From the NCBI GenBank assembly GCA_036345935.2, contig JADWOT020000002.1:3556011-3620010 (forward strand): a stretch of DNA of 64,000 nucleotides. The letters run 5' to 3'. Position 1 is the stretch's first letter. Each line of letters begins with the position of its first letter. Both the position numbers and the translations under genes were made by a program. Source of the DNA: Taenia hydatigena. Taxonomy: Eukaryota > Platyhelminthes > Cestoda > Cyclophyllidea > Taeniidae. Below the pieces are notes generated by a model. It saw nothing but the letters and a program-made list of their open reading frames with translations. It was not told the origin of the DNA and did not search any database. Positions 36,840 to 47,765 of this stretch are shown here, piece by piece.

Positions 36840-37680
36840 CAACGCGGCGAAATGCTGAAGCTGACGGTACTCTCAACAACCTTGCACATAATTTAGCTTA
36901 CCCCTGATACCCTTCTAGTGATATTGGGCACAGGAGTTTCGAGTCTTGTTAACTTTCGTCAAACACAATTCCAAACTTTCATTGTTTAAAAGCTAAGTCG
37001 AATATAAATAATCGAGCCGCTATTGTTCTTTGCCGCGACTTCATCACATTAGCGCCAATGGCTCAAACAGGTGACGTCTTTCCGTGAGGAAAACGCGCCG
37101 CACTTAGTGGAGGAAGATTCATTACTGAACATTCTTGTCATAGCAGTAGGAAACCAAGTTAAAAAATAGTTTTTCCCTGCTGAGGCACATATTGGATGTT
37201 TAACTTCGAAAAACAAGGTCGATGCATGAATTACTGCAATTTACGCAATTGGGAGTACTCCCAACATCCTTGCACATAAGTTGGCCTCTCCCCAATACCG
37301 TTTTGGTGATGTTGGACATAGGAGTTTTGGTCCACTGCCGTTGTCTTTAACGTCGTAGCGCGCAGTCACCATCGGTGGCATACGTGGTGCATAATGTTCC
37401 GTCACCACCGTCAACCTTTGGCAGCGTAGCGAGCCATCTGTCTACCTGGAGGCTGTCTCAAATGTCCACCCATACCCGGTGGGTTCGAGCAATGCCAACC
37501 TTCTTACTTTCTGCCTATCTTTGTGCGTCTTCTCCAGCGTTCACTGTTATCACTCTCCTGCTTTGCAAGGCTGTGCATTGTGCTGGTTAGGATTTAATTA
37601 ATTTTCTCGCCTGAGTTAATTTTTATATCCTTTCAACCAAAATCCTCTTTCAAAAGGAGCACTCTACCCTTAAGTATTCC
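36840..37680 (+). repeat. Interspersed repeat family 1, further copy
   Basis: 37,210-37,440 closely parallels 20,340-20,540 (caatttacgcaattg.gagtactc..caa, then ttttggtccactgccgttgtc). 37,430-37,680 parallels the reverse complement of 11,640-11,900. A second, more eroded piece (36,860-36,950) repeats the ttgcacataa..ccctgatacc part, so two fragments lie in tandem. Confidence 0.65.
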
Positions 37681-38910
37681 CTTTTTAAATCAAGGAGGAA
37701 GTCTACTTCCAGTGAGCAAAGAAGGGCATGTTGTGTATGCTAACAATAAAATGCGCTAATGCATCGAGCGGGTCGAACATTGGGCCAACTTTAATCTTGA
37801 GAGATAGCAAAATTAGCCTCCAAAGAAGGAATTCGAAATGCTAAACAACTTGTCGGCTGATGCAGGAAATAAGTACGAATTTAGACTAGTCAAAGCAGGT
37901 CGGATAAGAGCAAAATCACCACACCTAAGTTGCAACCTGCTCCCTGACACTCATGGTCTTGTTCGCACTTAATCACGATTTCAAGTGAGAAGCGGCCGGA
38001 CTCATACGATGCACATTAAAACCACGGACCTTTACGAAATTAAGCAAACCGGATGAAAGAGTCGTGGATATTTAAGTGGAAGGCATATACTGCCAAGGCG
38101 CACGCAAAAAGAGCAGCAGTGTTGGCGCAGCAACAAAAGTGCGTGATCGAAATTTAGGGGAACTCAAATGTCCGCAAATCGTTTTTTTTTGGTAATGAAC
38201 AACCGTGTATTGTTGAGGGAAGGATGACGTATCTGCTCACACGTTTATTACTGTTTCGTGGACCTAATTTGGTACAAATAAATGTAACCTCTATCGAAAA
38301 TTCCTCAACGTCGCACTCACTTTAATTAGTGGTGTCATAGTTTGATCTCTTAGTATCAACACCACACGGAACACTGGTAGCCATTAAGAACTAGTGCGTG
38401 TGTACATTAATAGCGCTAGTCACACGTATGTACAAAAGACTTAAATAACTGTTTTTTTCAAACATCCAAAGATGATTGTAAGTCTGCATGTGAGAGGCCG
38501 TATAACTAATGCAATGCGAATTAAAATTTAGTGAGTAAAAATACAATCAATTGCGGGACTGAAAAGTTGGCTGCGCTAAGCATCGAGGCTACTGTCGTTC
38601 GTTGATCTAGACTGTCATAAATATTTCAGAAGTGCTGAAGAATTGTTCCACACCGAAGCCTTCCGAGTATTCACCAAACAAACAGAGCATCGAAGCATGA
38701 CTGAAGCCGGAGATTGCTTTAAGAGGCATGCCTAGGGTTCAACCCTATATGTCAGTTTTTTTCTCGCCAAAACTCTAAATATTAATTATTCTAAAAAAAT
38801 TCTCTGAGAAACACGCCCATCTTCTTATCGTACTTAATCATAGCAACTTCACACTGAAATCGTTCAAGTAATAATTTAATTCAATTTGCGTTTCCAGCTC
38901 ATTGCCACTA
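37681..38910. other. No recognisable gene
   Basis: Unique A/T-rich sequence with no open frame of interest. A hairpin at about 38,732-38,748 (tagggttcaaccctata) was considered and rejected as a tRNA. Confidence 0.4.
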
Positions 38911-39144
38911 TCATTCCGCAATATTTGTGCACTCCGTAATTCCCTGTGGAATGGAGTACAGTCCGATCGCAGGCGTCATCTCCTTTACAAAAGGTTTTAA
39001 TGCATCGGCCACGTACATCACAAAGCGCTTCAACCCTATGGTGCAAATAATCGCAGAATTGACAGTCTGGAGATAACTCTTAATCCAGCACGATCGTAAA
39101 CTCCGTGAGGCAATTACCCCTGCTTTGGAAGCCTTAGCAAGCAC
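38911..39144 (-). CDS. Coding-like terminal exon, unidentified
   Basis: Seventy-seven codons on the minus strand with protein-like composition. The stretch from SLRSCWIKSYLQTVNSAIIC to KRFVMYVADALKPFVKEMTP ends with a stop after TECTNIAE. Acceptor-like sites (ttccaaagcag near 39,117; cacggag near 39,104) lie near its start. I do not recognise it. It could be the last exon of a minus-strand gene whose other exons lie to the right, or chance. Confidence 0.3.
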   Translation of the reverse strand: MLAKASKAGVIASRSLRSCWIKSYLQTVNSAIICTIGLKRFVMYVADALKPFVKEMTPAIGLYSIPQGITECTNIAE

Positions 39145-39429
39145 AATTTAAACTTAATAAGTGGTTCCATTTAAGACCACAATTGGACTCCATGAAGCTG
39201 CCTCATACTCCATACGCCATCAAGACAATCCATCTTAAACTAAGGCCTTACATGCGATCCGTGTTAGGAAGCATCTTTTATTTTAAGTTAAAGGCTATCT
39301 AAGGATTTCAAAAGCCTGTTATTCTTAATGTGTCTTTGAGTGAGCTGACTTCAATTCTTCCAAACAAAGCTGTCATCTCGGCATGGCATAATTCACAGTT
39401 CTCGTCCAATGAGTAAAGTCGATTAGTCC

Positions 39430-40620
39430 CCATTCGCTCATCTCACCTGCCCACGCAAACTTTTCCACCTGCGGTTCCCTTTATCTCCCCTTACTTGCCT
39501 TCTTTCCACACACACACTCCTTCTTTACGCATATCGTGCACAAATTTCACTCCTGCTTCTTCATTTCTCCCTTCTGCATGTAGTAGTACTAGCAGTAGGT
39601 TCCTCTTTGCCATTGCCATTCACTCCCTTCCATCCTCCATCCACCCACTCATCCGCATGCGCCTACAGAGTGCAAATTTCGGTCACCCCAACTCCAATCA
39701 CCTCTTCAATCCCATCATTACCACCACCACTTATAGACTGTTAGCAAAATCCCTCCTCGCCCTCCTTCATTCAATCGCACATTCATTCATTCACTCATTT
39801 TATCCACTTCTACTTTTTTTACTGAAGTTAAATCGCTCCACAAGTTAAACAACTACCTGTCAAAACAGTTGCTTTTCTCCCATAATGATGCTGGTTCACC
39901 TCATAATTTGCGTGTTCTATCTTGTCGTCACACATATGTGGCATACATATAGTTCCAATTTACCATTTCTCTTTTAGAACCCTAACACTACTGCTGTTAT
40001 TTTTGCCTCATAAATACGCTAATGCATATATGCCTACATGGTTGTCTCTTCTTCCCAGTTCGTCCAACACCCAATTTAATATACCGTCAACCAGCTGCCA
40101 AATCTCGTCGCTTTTATTCCACTTTGGTGAGAACCAAACGTCTAATGAACAAGTTCTTGTATTTTTTATTTATATAATACTCCCAGCTTCATAAAATCAT
40201 ATTTTTTATTTCGTCTCCCTTTCCTCCTGCTGCAGCTAGTTACTTTGTTTATTTTTCAAAATAGCTTGCCTTCGTCCTCTCAGCTAGGAAATGCTGCAGT
40301 TAGATGCTCGAAATTGACAAGCTCACCACCCAATATTCATCAGCGATATATATTAACGCAAGATTTTCATTGCTTTCTCCACCTGTAATACGCTCAGCTT
40401 TCGTTTGTTTACTTCGTGGCATTGCTTGTGGTCACCTCGGTGGCTATCTTGTTGGCAGTGCCGTCTCGACACAGAACGTGATCCACAGTTCACTCTGTGG
40501 AAACTACCCATCCGAGGGCACTTGATCCGACCCCTTCCGCCTCCTCTTCGTTTGTCACTTAACAAGGGTTTTATCTTCGATCTCAGCCATATGCTCTATT
40601 CGCCTTGCATAATGACTGCT
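39430..40620 (+). repeat. Interspersed repeat family 2, plus copy
   Basis: 39,500-40,200 is CT-rich and shares family-2 words with 10.4-11.1, 26.1-27.1 and 31.1-31.5 kb. 40,195-40,320 matches 20,545-20,690 (tttcgtctcccttt, then agcttgccttcgtcctctcagctagg). 40,310-40,560 matches the reverse complement of 10,150-10,400. This is the most complete copy in the window. Confidence 0.6.
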
Positions 40621-41410
40621 GAGCATCAAAGCCGACCACTGGCTACTTCCTTTCCGACATACTAGAAAGCAGTTGGAGTCAGAATGATTAGGGCGATTCA
40701 CTATTGTGAATGCTCATTCACATAGGCCGACTATGCAATCTGGGCACACATGTACGCAAAGCCGTACTGGCACACGCCTTGCCACCCATCACCTACTTTG
40801 CCTCTCCTAAGCAGCATTATTTAATGTATTGCACAAATTTTGTAGGCAGGAAGAGAATAGTTTTCGTAGGCCTAAATGTGCCATTACCTTACCATCGCAC
40901 AAGCACACACTTTAATGGCATTTTATAGAAAAAAGATTGCCCCTTCCCTCCGATGTAATTGGCACAGATCTCTGCAAGGCTGCAATTTCACGCAATTCGT
41001 CAACTCAACGCCAATTATGTCCTTTTTTGTGGTTAGGGCAAACGCATCCACTATGCACACAAATTGGCGGATAGTAATAGCAAAAGCAAAACTCCCTCAA
41101 AGGATATTGCTACGCCTGCACAAATGGAGGGGCGTGCTTCTGCTTTGGCACAATTGTGTTAGGCCAAGTTGTCAAGGCAATGTCATGCTCCATCAATGAG
41201 GAAGCGCAATTCTACCTAAGAAAAAAGATAGCATACAGACAATGCGACATCTCGAAGCACATTCTCGGGTTAAATTATATATAAATGCATGCATATACAT
41301 CCTCTACCAAATCAAATTTTAGGTTTGTTGAGGATTGCAAAATCAAATGGAAGTGGTCTCACTTGACACCCTGACCTTATGAATGACTGAAGTCAATAAC
41401 GTAATCGCCT

Positions 41411-42332
41411 TTACGCTTCATCTAAAATCGGTTCGAAAGTCATAAGGCGGTCTAATCCAGTGACGGCTGTACGAGGAATGGTGTCCACGGCAACAACAAC
41501 TGAGCAGACATTAAAGAATGGATTGATTGGTGTATTCAAAAGCAGAGGTCTGCTACCAAATGGCATCTGCAGGGGTCCGTTTGATGACATAACTGCAATT
41601 GTCGCGCTTTTGCCGTCGTAACACATCAGCGCTATAGAGTGGGCGATGCCTTCCAAGTGGCAGGAGATCGTATTTACAGGAGTACCCACACTTCTCCTCC
41701 ATTCCATCTCAAGTCCTAGTATTCGAGGCCGAAATGGTAAATTGAGAGGCGGATCACATGACATGGCTCAAAAAAACACCGCTTTTGAGAAGATGACGTA
41801 ACAGTCGATATGTCCGAAGAAGTGCAGCAGCAACAATAAAGGCAAAGTCGTATGGCGAGGATGTATTGCACACAACACCTCTCATTAACTATCTAGCGAC
41901 ACGATCTACAGATCCTTTCCTTCACGTCATTATTGCCACCGTTGGCAAGTACCGATGGCAGCCTGCTAATGGCATTAAAGAGCCTCCCACAACCAGAACT
42001 TGCGCATTGTGGAGACAGTGGCGGAGGCTAATGACTATCCTAGCACACAGAAGTACTGTGCTGAGTGACAAGGCTAGCTTGCAAAGCTAGCACCCCGTGC
42101 TGCTCACTCATGTCTCCATGGCCATCACAAAAGACTTCGTGCGGAAAAAATCATCCTCGTCGTACTTTGGGCGCGCAACACCCTTAGCACCAGTGTAGAG
42201 CCGAGTGAGTGGCAGACACGCATTAGACCTCACCTGCCACATCCCATCCAAGAGAAAGCTTCTTATCGAGAGACTTGAGTGATTTGGAGTTGACAATGGT
42301 TCTACGATATTACAAGTAGCTTTAACTTGCAC
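41411..42332 (-). CDS. Coding-like exons of an unidentified minus-strand gene
   Basis: Two good blocks. A small exon at about 42,302-42,235 lies between acceptor taatatcgtag and donor gtgagg and reads from EPLSTPNHSS to FLLDGMWQ. A terminal exon (41,765-41,411) opens after acceptor gtttttttgag and has 117 codons without a stop, including ILGLEMEWRRSVGTPVNTIS and SIALMCYDGKSATIAVMSSN, ending PILDEA and taa. Composition is balanced and protein-like, unlike the repeat-derived frames elsewhere. How the two blocks join is not resolved, and an open stretch near 42,030-41,930 could be a further exon. I do not recognise the family. Confidence 0.35.
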
Positions 42333-42337
42333 GTTCT

Positions 42338-42586
42338 TTGCTATTGCAAAATATTTTTAGTGGTCGTCTTTCTGCAATTTCAGCGATCTACATACATGAT
42401 CGTCCATACAACGCCAGTCGAAAACGAATACTTGCTTTATTAACGCCAATGCCATTCTCACAAAGCGTTTTGAAGCTAAAAGCAAGCGAAAAAGTTGAGA
42501 TAATGGAAAAATCCACCATTATGTTTATCGAATATTGCAGCAGATATCAAGGTGACAACATTTACGACCTCTCCAAAGAAATCTGA
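42338..42586 (+). CDS. Coding-like block, unidentified
   Basis: After an AG at about 42,360 a plus-strand frame of about 75 codons reads as protein-like sequence (RPYNASRKRILALL, then KASEKVEIMEKSTIMFIEYC), ending at a stop after LSKEI. It has no recognisable motif. It lies head-to-head with the minus-strand block at 42,302. It may be an exon or chance. Confidence 0.25.
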   Translation: MLLQNIFSGRLSAISAIYIHDRPYNASRKRILALLTPMPFSQSVLKLKASEKVEIMEKSTIMFIEYCSRYQGDNIYDLSKEI

Positions 42587-43183
42587 ACATTTATTTGAAA
42601 AGGCACAAAATTAAATCACAGGAAATTTCGAGTATTCACAGCATTGTGACTTACAGAGTGTGCAATCAGTTTGCAAAAGGCTGAGAGATTAAAGAATTAC
42701 ATTTCTTTACAGCGGGATACCTTTTATGCCCCTCATTGACCTTGTATTTTCCATGACCTGCCCATGTAATTCGAAAAAATCTTCATATCATTGCAATCGC
42801 GTCTTCAAATTTTGTGATTTAGCAAGCACATCACAATCCCAGCTTATAAGAAATGCATACTTATGCCTTTAAGCTTTCGTGAGTGTGATGGTTTAGGGTT
42901 GTAGCATGGAAATTTTGGTAAAATTGACCTCGATCTTGAAAGCTTATAAATGGTGCTTTATTTTATGAAATGCATGCTTCCTTACGAATGCACTCTTGGT
43001 GACTGGCGGTCAGCGGATATCCGCAACTACGGGAGCGCATTGCATCGCTTCTAAAGGCGGATACGAGCCCCCACCCTTCCGCAAATGCAGCGAATTGCAG
43101 TTTCAACGCTTAAGGGTGTATTAAGTCAAGAATCACTGCAAGTTGACCCATGTAAGATGATTACAACAATCCGTGTTCCTTAG

Positions 43184-43302
43184 CGTTCCGAAAAAAAATT
43201 GATGTGACTTTGAGTGCGGCAGCTACAGCCAACGGTGTTGGACCCTCATCGGATGCGAATCTTGTCCTTCAGCGGAGGCATTGCGACCCTGTCCAGATCT
43301 GA
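43184..43302 (+). pseudogene. FN3-like C-terminal strand fragment
   Basis: After acceptor ccgtgttccttag a plus-strand frame reads DVTLSAAATANGVGPSSDAN, the pattern of the last two strands of a generic FN3 repeat (V-x-A-x-x-x-x-G-x-GP-S). It stops at 43,300-43,302. No neighbouring half-domain was found upstream. It differs from the EG95-type exons and could be a relic of another FN3 protein or a chance match. Confidence 0.25.
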
Positions 43303-45695
43303 TGCAATAGTTGAGGTGGATTTTGGAGCTATTTACAAGCAGAATAACACGCAAAGCTTCACATAGTAATGGGGGAATAAAATCACTAATGCGGCGTACG
43401 CTGTGAGGAATCGCAAGAAACTGAGTGCATAGTTTGTTTGCAGACAGGAAACCTTTCGTGAAGTGAACTTAATGGAGGCTGAATTCAAAGGCGCTTCTTC
43501 ATACGGTAAATATTTACTTTTGCATGAGTCAATGAGCCAGCTTTTGAATTGACATGCTCAACATAAGCTGTGAATGGATTCGTGGCCAAAATACTCGTGC
43601 GACTGTGAGCAAAGCACACTTACGATTGCAATAGTTGACAAACGTAGAAGGTGACCAATACGTGTGCTAATGTGCGCACTAGGAAAAATAGGGTCCAAGG
43701 GGTAAGAGCGCACTAGGATCCAAATAAATCAATTTGTTTGCACGCAACAGCATACAACTCGCTTGATCTTGTGAATTGATGCGGTCAGGTATTTGACATT
43801 TAACCATCGAATTTATTTTGAGTTGGCCCTGTTTTGCGCAGAGAGGAAAGCAAATGTCTTTGGCTTCTCGCTAGGTTGAGAATTTCCAAGGTCTAGTGTC
43901 AACCTAATGTTCTATTAAAAATTTGTCTGCTTGCCCCTACTCCAAATCGTCACCAGACACCCAAAAGGCATTGTGATATCGTAAGCACCGCCCAATCTGG
44001 CCCATTCGTTTGGCTCATGCTATGGACGCTATCCAAGTGGTTGTGAACCATCTGTTGCCTTGACAGACTCGTTACCGGACCGGCGCAAGCAGTATGGTAT
44101 ATCGGATCTAGTGAGGTCTCCGCTGAAACACATTTGTCTATCTACACCTTATAGCTCTAATTTACAAGCTAAGCTAACGGAATTCGAATGTCTTCTTCGC
44201 CTCCTCCAATGGTCAGGTGTCGTTGCCATCATAGAATATTCTGTCTACTCATTTAAAATGGGAAGGAAAGCATTTCTAATTTCACTCAATCTGATGTGAT
44301 GGAGAAGGTTTCATATCAAAGTTTTAGCAGATGCTTCGTATGTAGTGGGTATATTGAGCTTTCCATGAGGTTGTGACAGTGGCAGAGATCACTGTGAGGC
44401 TTGGTGCACGGGACAAAAGCAAATCAACATAGCAGGGAGTATCAGTGGGGCGTTGAAGAAACATTTGGCTACTGCTACCATGACTCTTAACACGCGCAAG
44501 TTACTCCAGTTCCTTGATTCCTGGATTCTTCAGTTTAATAGAAATATATGCATGGGCTAATCGTCGACAAATAGGTTTAATGCAGCAGGTATCTGCTGCG
44601 CACAATCGCGCTCATTCTGAATTTTACTTTATCCAAAGCTATTTTAACATCCTCGCTTGGTAGGATTGTGTGCTAAAAGCAAATCTGGGGGTCAATAATG
44701 CACATTCAATAAGGCTTAGTGCAGAAGTTTGGGGCATATTAGTAGTATACGGTAGCCATTATGCAACAGTAGGCGTTTACGAACATTGAAAATTCCCTTT
44801 TTTAATCACGGCTAGAAAGATACTGCAGGAATCATTATTGAGAAGCCAGCAGATATGTATGACTCAGTGCTCAAATGCCACGTTCTAATTCAACCTGCAT
44901 AAAGCTTCGTTTTTATTTAATTTTAGCATATTCCTTCATGGAGTGACAGGCATTTCTAATATTTCCTACTATTAAGGCCAAATGGATAATAAGAGCCAAG
45001 CGAGAACAAAAGAATTCAGGTGTTACCTACATTTGAATTTAGACTTAGAGGAAATGAAAGGTTGGTAGAAATCTGCGACGAAAATGCCGTTTCGAGGCTA
45101 GGAACAAAATAGAAATTCTGAGCTTAGTTTTATTTTGCCGTTTTGCTTTGTTCTTACTACCACTGTTAAGCAGAGCACCTCGTCCGCCCTCTGCATACAT
45201 TTGAACTATAAGGTGGCTAAAGGAGGTATTGATGGGCCAAAAGACCAAGAGCTTGGGGCGAAGACCTCAGCGGTTGTAGGCACTGACTCCTCCACAATTT
45301 CTTCCTGCGATTCGAGGTTGTGAGGAATTCTTGATGACATGGGTGCCAAAGAGGGTAGACCTGTTCTAGTGACTCGAATTATTAACTATTTTGCAGACGA
45401 ATTAACCACCCTGCTGTTCCTGAAAGACCCTGAAATCGTTTTTCCAGAGTAATGATCTGTGTTGGCTATAACAACCGATCAACGCTTTTTGTACCATGCA
45501 CCCACATACAAAGTATGGAAACGCCATAACACTAAATGTTTGCGTGCAATCAGCCTACGATACATATCTTTGTGATTTTACGGATAGCAAATCTTCCGTC
45601 CCAACATTAAGCATCTTGCTACGATTCAGTTACCTTGCACTGCTCTAGAAAGAATCAGCTCTGAGCTGTATCTGGATAAGATTTGGCTAAAAGTA

Positions 45696-46892
45696 TCACG
45701 CAAGGTCGTCAGTATAATTTGCAGGAAGACTTGGTTCCAAGACGGTGGAGGTCAAAAGATCCCTCGCCTCACGACAAGAAGTGTGGAGAGCAACTGATCT
45801 ACCCCAAATAGAGTCTGGCAGAAAAACACCCATAGAACGCATGATGACCCGATTGATATTACGCACTAAAATGTCTAGCGCTGGATCCAAATGCTCTTTT
45901 CATGTAGTGAAGCTAAGTATCGCCAAATCATCACAGAGATCTTACAGAGAGGGTGGTTGAATTTAAAATGGACTTACGACAGAAGAGTAGTTGAATCCGC
46001 ACCCAAAAGTGGGGGTTAATTATGCCTCGTATTTCAGGAATAAGCAACTAACAGCGCACACGAAGACAGGATCAGGAATGACCACTAGAGGCCTGCTCAA
46101 AATATTTACATGCATATGCATGTGCAGTATCCGAAATAATGATACCTCCGTATTTATAGTAGGCAGATGGAACCCGGATAGACAGCAAGGTGCAGTTCAT
46201 GCGAGAACAGGGGAACCAAGCGAAACGTGCTTTTAGACATATTATCCCAAGCCCAGTGACTACTGCATAAAATTCGCTCAGTGCGTAAGGCAGTGGTAGT
46301 CCTCGTATTATTGACCAAATCTAACTGAATCACAGTCTCGGTGAATGCAAGGACGCATAGTAAATGGCTAACTCAACGAAGACTCACTATGGAAGTACCA
46401 ATTTTGACAAAGCCTTAATGTGAAGTTCAGTTTGAGGACCACTGTTAAAATGGCACCTCAAGGATTTCCCAAAGACGTTGCTGATGCACGATTCTAAGGT
46501 CTGAGAACATGGTAATTTCTCCTCCGCTTGTTCAGCATAGAAGATGCGAAATTCAGGGATTCTTATTACTCTCGTAGAGTTTACCTGAACATCAGGTAAG
46601 TTCCAAAGATGTGGGCTCATCCTATCACCTTCGATCTTAGCTTGTCAGTGATTGCAAACCCTATAAGGATCCGTTGCAAACAAAGCAGATGATAAAGTAA
46701 TTGCCATCGTGCAAACTCACCAGGTGTCGATAAGGATTTAAGCCGAATCCTTAGCAAATGGATGCACGCGGATCCAAGGCAGACGCATAGCTCTTCGCGC
46801 TGAGAAAATTCGGCGGTGGCGACAGAATGTCGGGTGCCTGGTCTAGCGCCTGCAGTAACTGCATGCAACGACGTCGAAGACAAAGAAAGCAA
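45696..46892 (-). CDS. Exon-like blocks of an unidentified minus-strand gene (unit 1)
   Basis: A chain of open, protein-like blocks with plausible splice sites. (1) About 46,892-46,630: includes REELCVCLGSACIHLLRIRL and GEFARWQLLYHLLCLQRIL, donor gtgata, phase 0. (2) 46,584-46,399: acceptor gatgttcag, 62 codons, includes RIPEFRIFYAEQAEEKLPCS. (3) 46,324-46,157: acceptor gtgattcag, includes LRTERILCSSHWAWDNMSKS. (4) 46,047-45,978: LLIPEIRGIINPHFWVRIQ, donor gtaagt. (5) 45,890-45,696: includes INRVIMRSMGVFLPDSIWGR, ending DDLA and a stop. Blocks 1 to 3 join in phase 0 with short introns; the 3-4-5 joins are unresolved. Further open frames upstream (48,468-48,111) may be 5' exons. I do not recognise the protein. 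Confidence 0.38.
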
Positions 46893-47569
46893 GCCAATAA
46901 TTGTGTTCCAATTTCACCAAGAGGACGTCCAGGAGAGACCTGATTATCGGACACCGTGGATTAGCTTATCCACGGCTGCTTAATAAGCACAAAACCATAT
47001 TTCTACCCTGTTGTGTGACTTCAGGCCTTCAATAAACATCCTTTTGGCAAAAATCAGATTTAATAACCCTAAATTTTGATTGCTAAGGCAAGAACGGGGC
47101 CAGTTTGAAAAGCATTCTTTCTCTATTTTTTAAACAAAATCTCTACCTATTTACGCAATGCTAGCTAAAGTAAGAAGATAATTGAAAGACAATGGCGAAC
47201 CTGTAGCAAAAGATATTCACTCCAGATCCAAAACAGAAATAGAAAGCCATGCGAGCAAAAGAAGAAAGAGAAGGAACTTTTCCAGAAGCAAGAACTGTAT
47301 TGTTTTCCTTTTAAATAAATCTCTTTACACCTAGCCATGTGATTCACAATCTAGAGGCATTTAATATTAGGAGGTGTGTCAGTGCAACCACACAATTTGA
47401 ATACAAATTTGCGCCCACTTTTCGTAAATCAAAAAATTTGCTTCCAAAAAAGAGCTGTTGTTTTCTCCCTTAGCATGAGAAATGGTTTTGCACATACCCT
47501 AATAACGGTTTTGCTTACACATCGGCTATGTAAGTCACACATTTAAACATGCAAATGCTTGTCCTGCAG

Positions 47570-47765
47570 AATAGGGAACCGCCACGGCATAAATTTACAC
47601 TAGTGCGTCCGTTTAATGATATGCCAGTGCAGAATATGTTTTATTGCAACACTGCGCTTAAAGCGATTGTCAACATGCTCAGATTTGATGCCCTCGCCGT
47701 CCGCATGCACTGCTGATGTTGTCCGGCTCATAGATTATGAGTACATTGCTAATGCCTGGTGCATG
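47570..47765 (+). pseudogene. Choline/ethanolamine kinase-like exon fragment (unit 1)
   Basis: Between acceptor gtcctgcag and donor gtaagc, two frames carry consecutive motifs of the choline/ethanolamine kinase family. The first reads RPFNDMPVQNMFY, where the family has a catalytic HND followed by N-I-L-Y-like residues; here the His is absent. The second, one base out of frame, reads ADVVRLIDYEYIANAW, matching the family's V-x-LIDYEY segment (metal-binding Asp) almost exactly. The frame change and missing His point to a decayed gene unless another intron lies between. The expected FDIxNHFxE follow-on was not found downstream. The motif match is by eye. Confidence 0.4.

Noticed and set aside
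38720..38760. tRNA-like gggttcaaccc element
   Set aside because: Forms a hairpin with a five-base loop instead of the seven-base T-loop, and no acceptor, D or anticodon stems could be placed.
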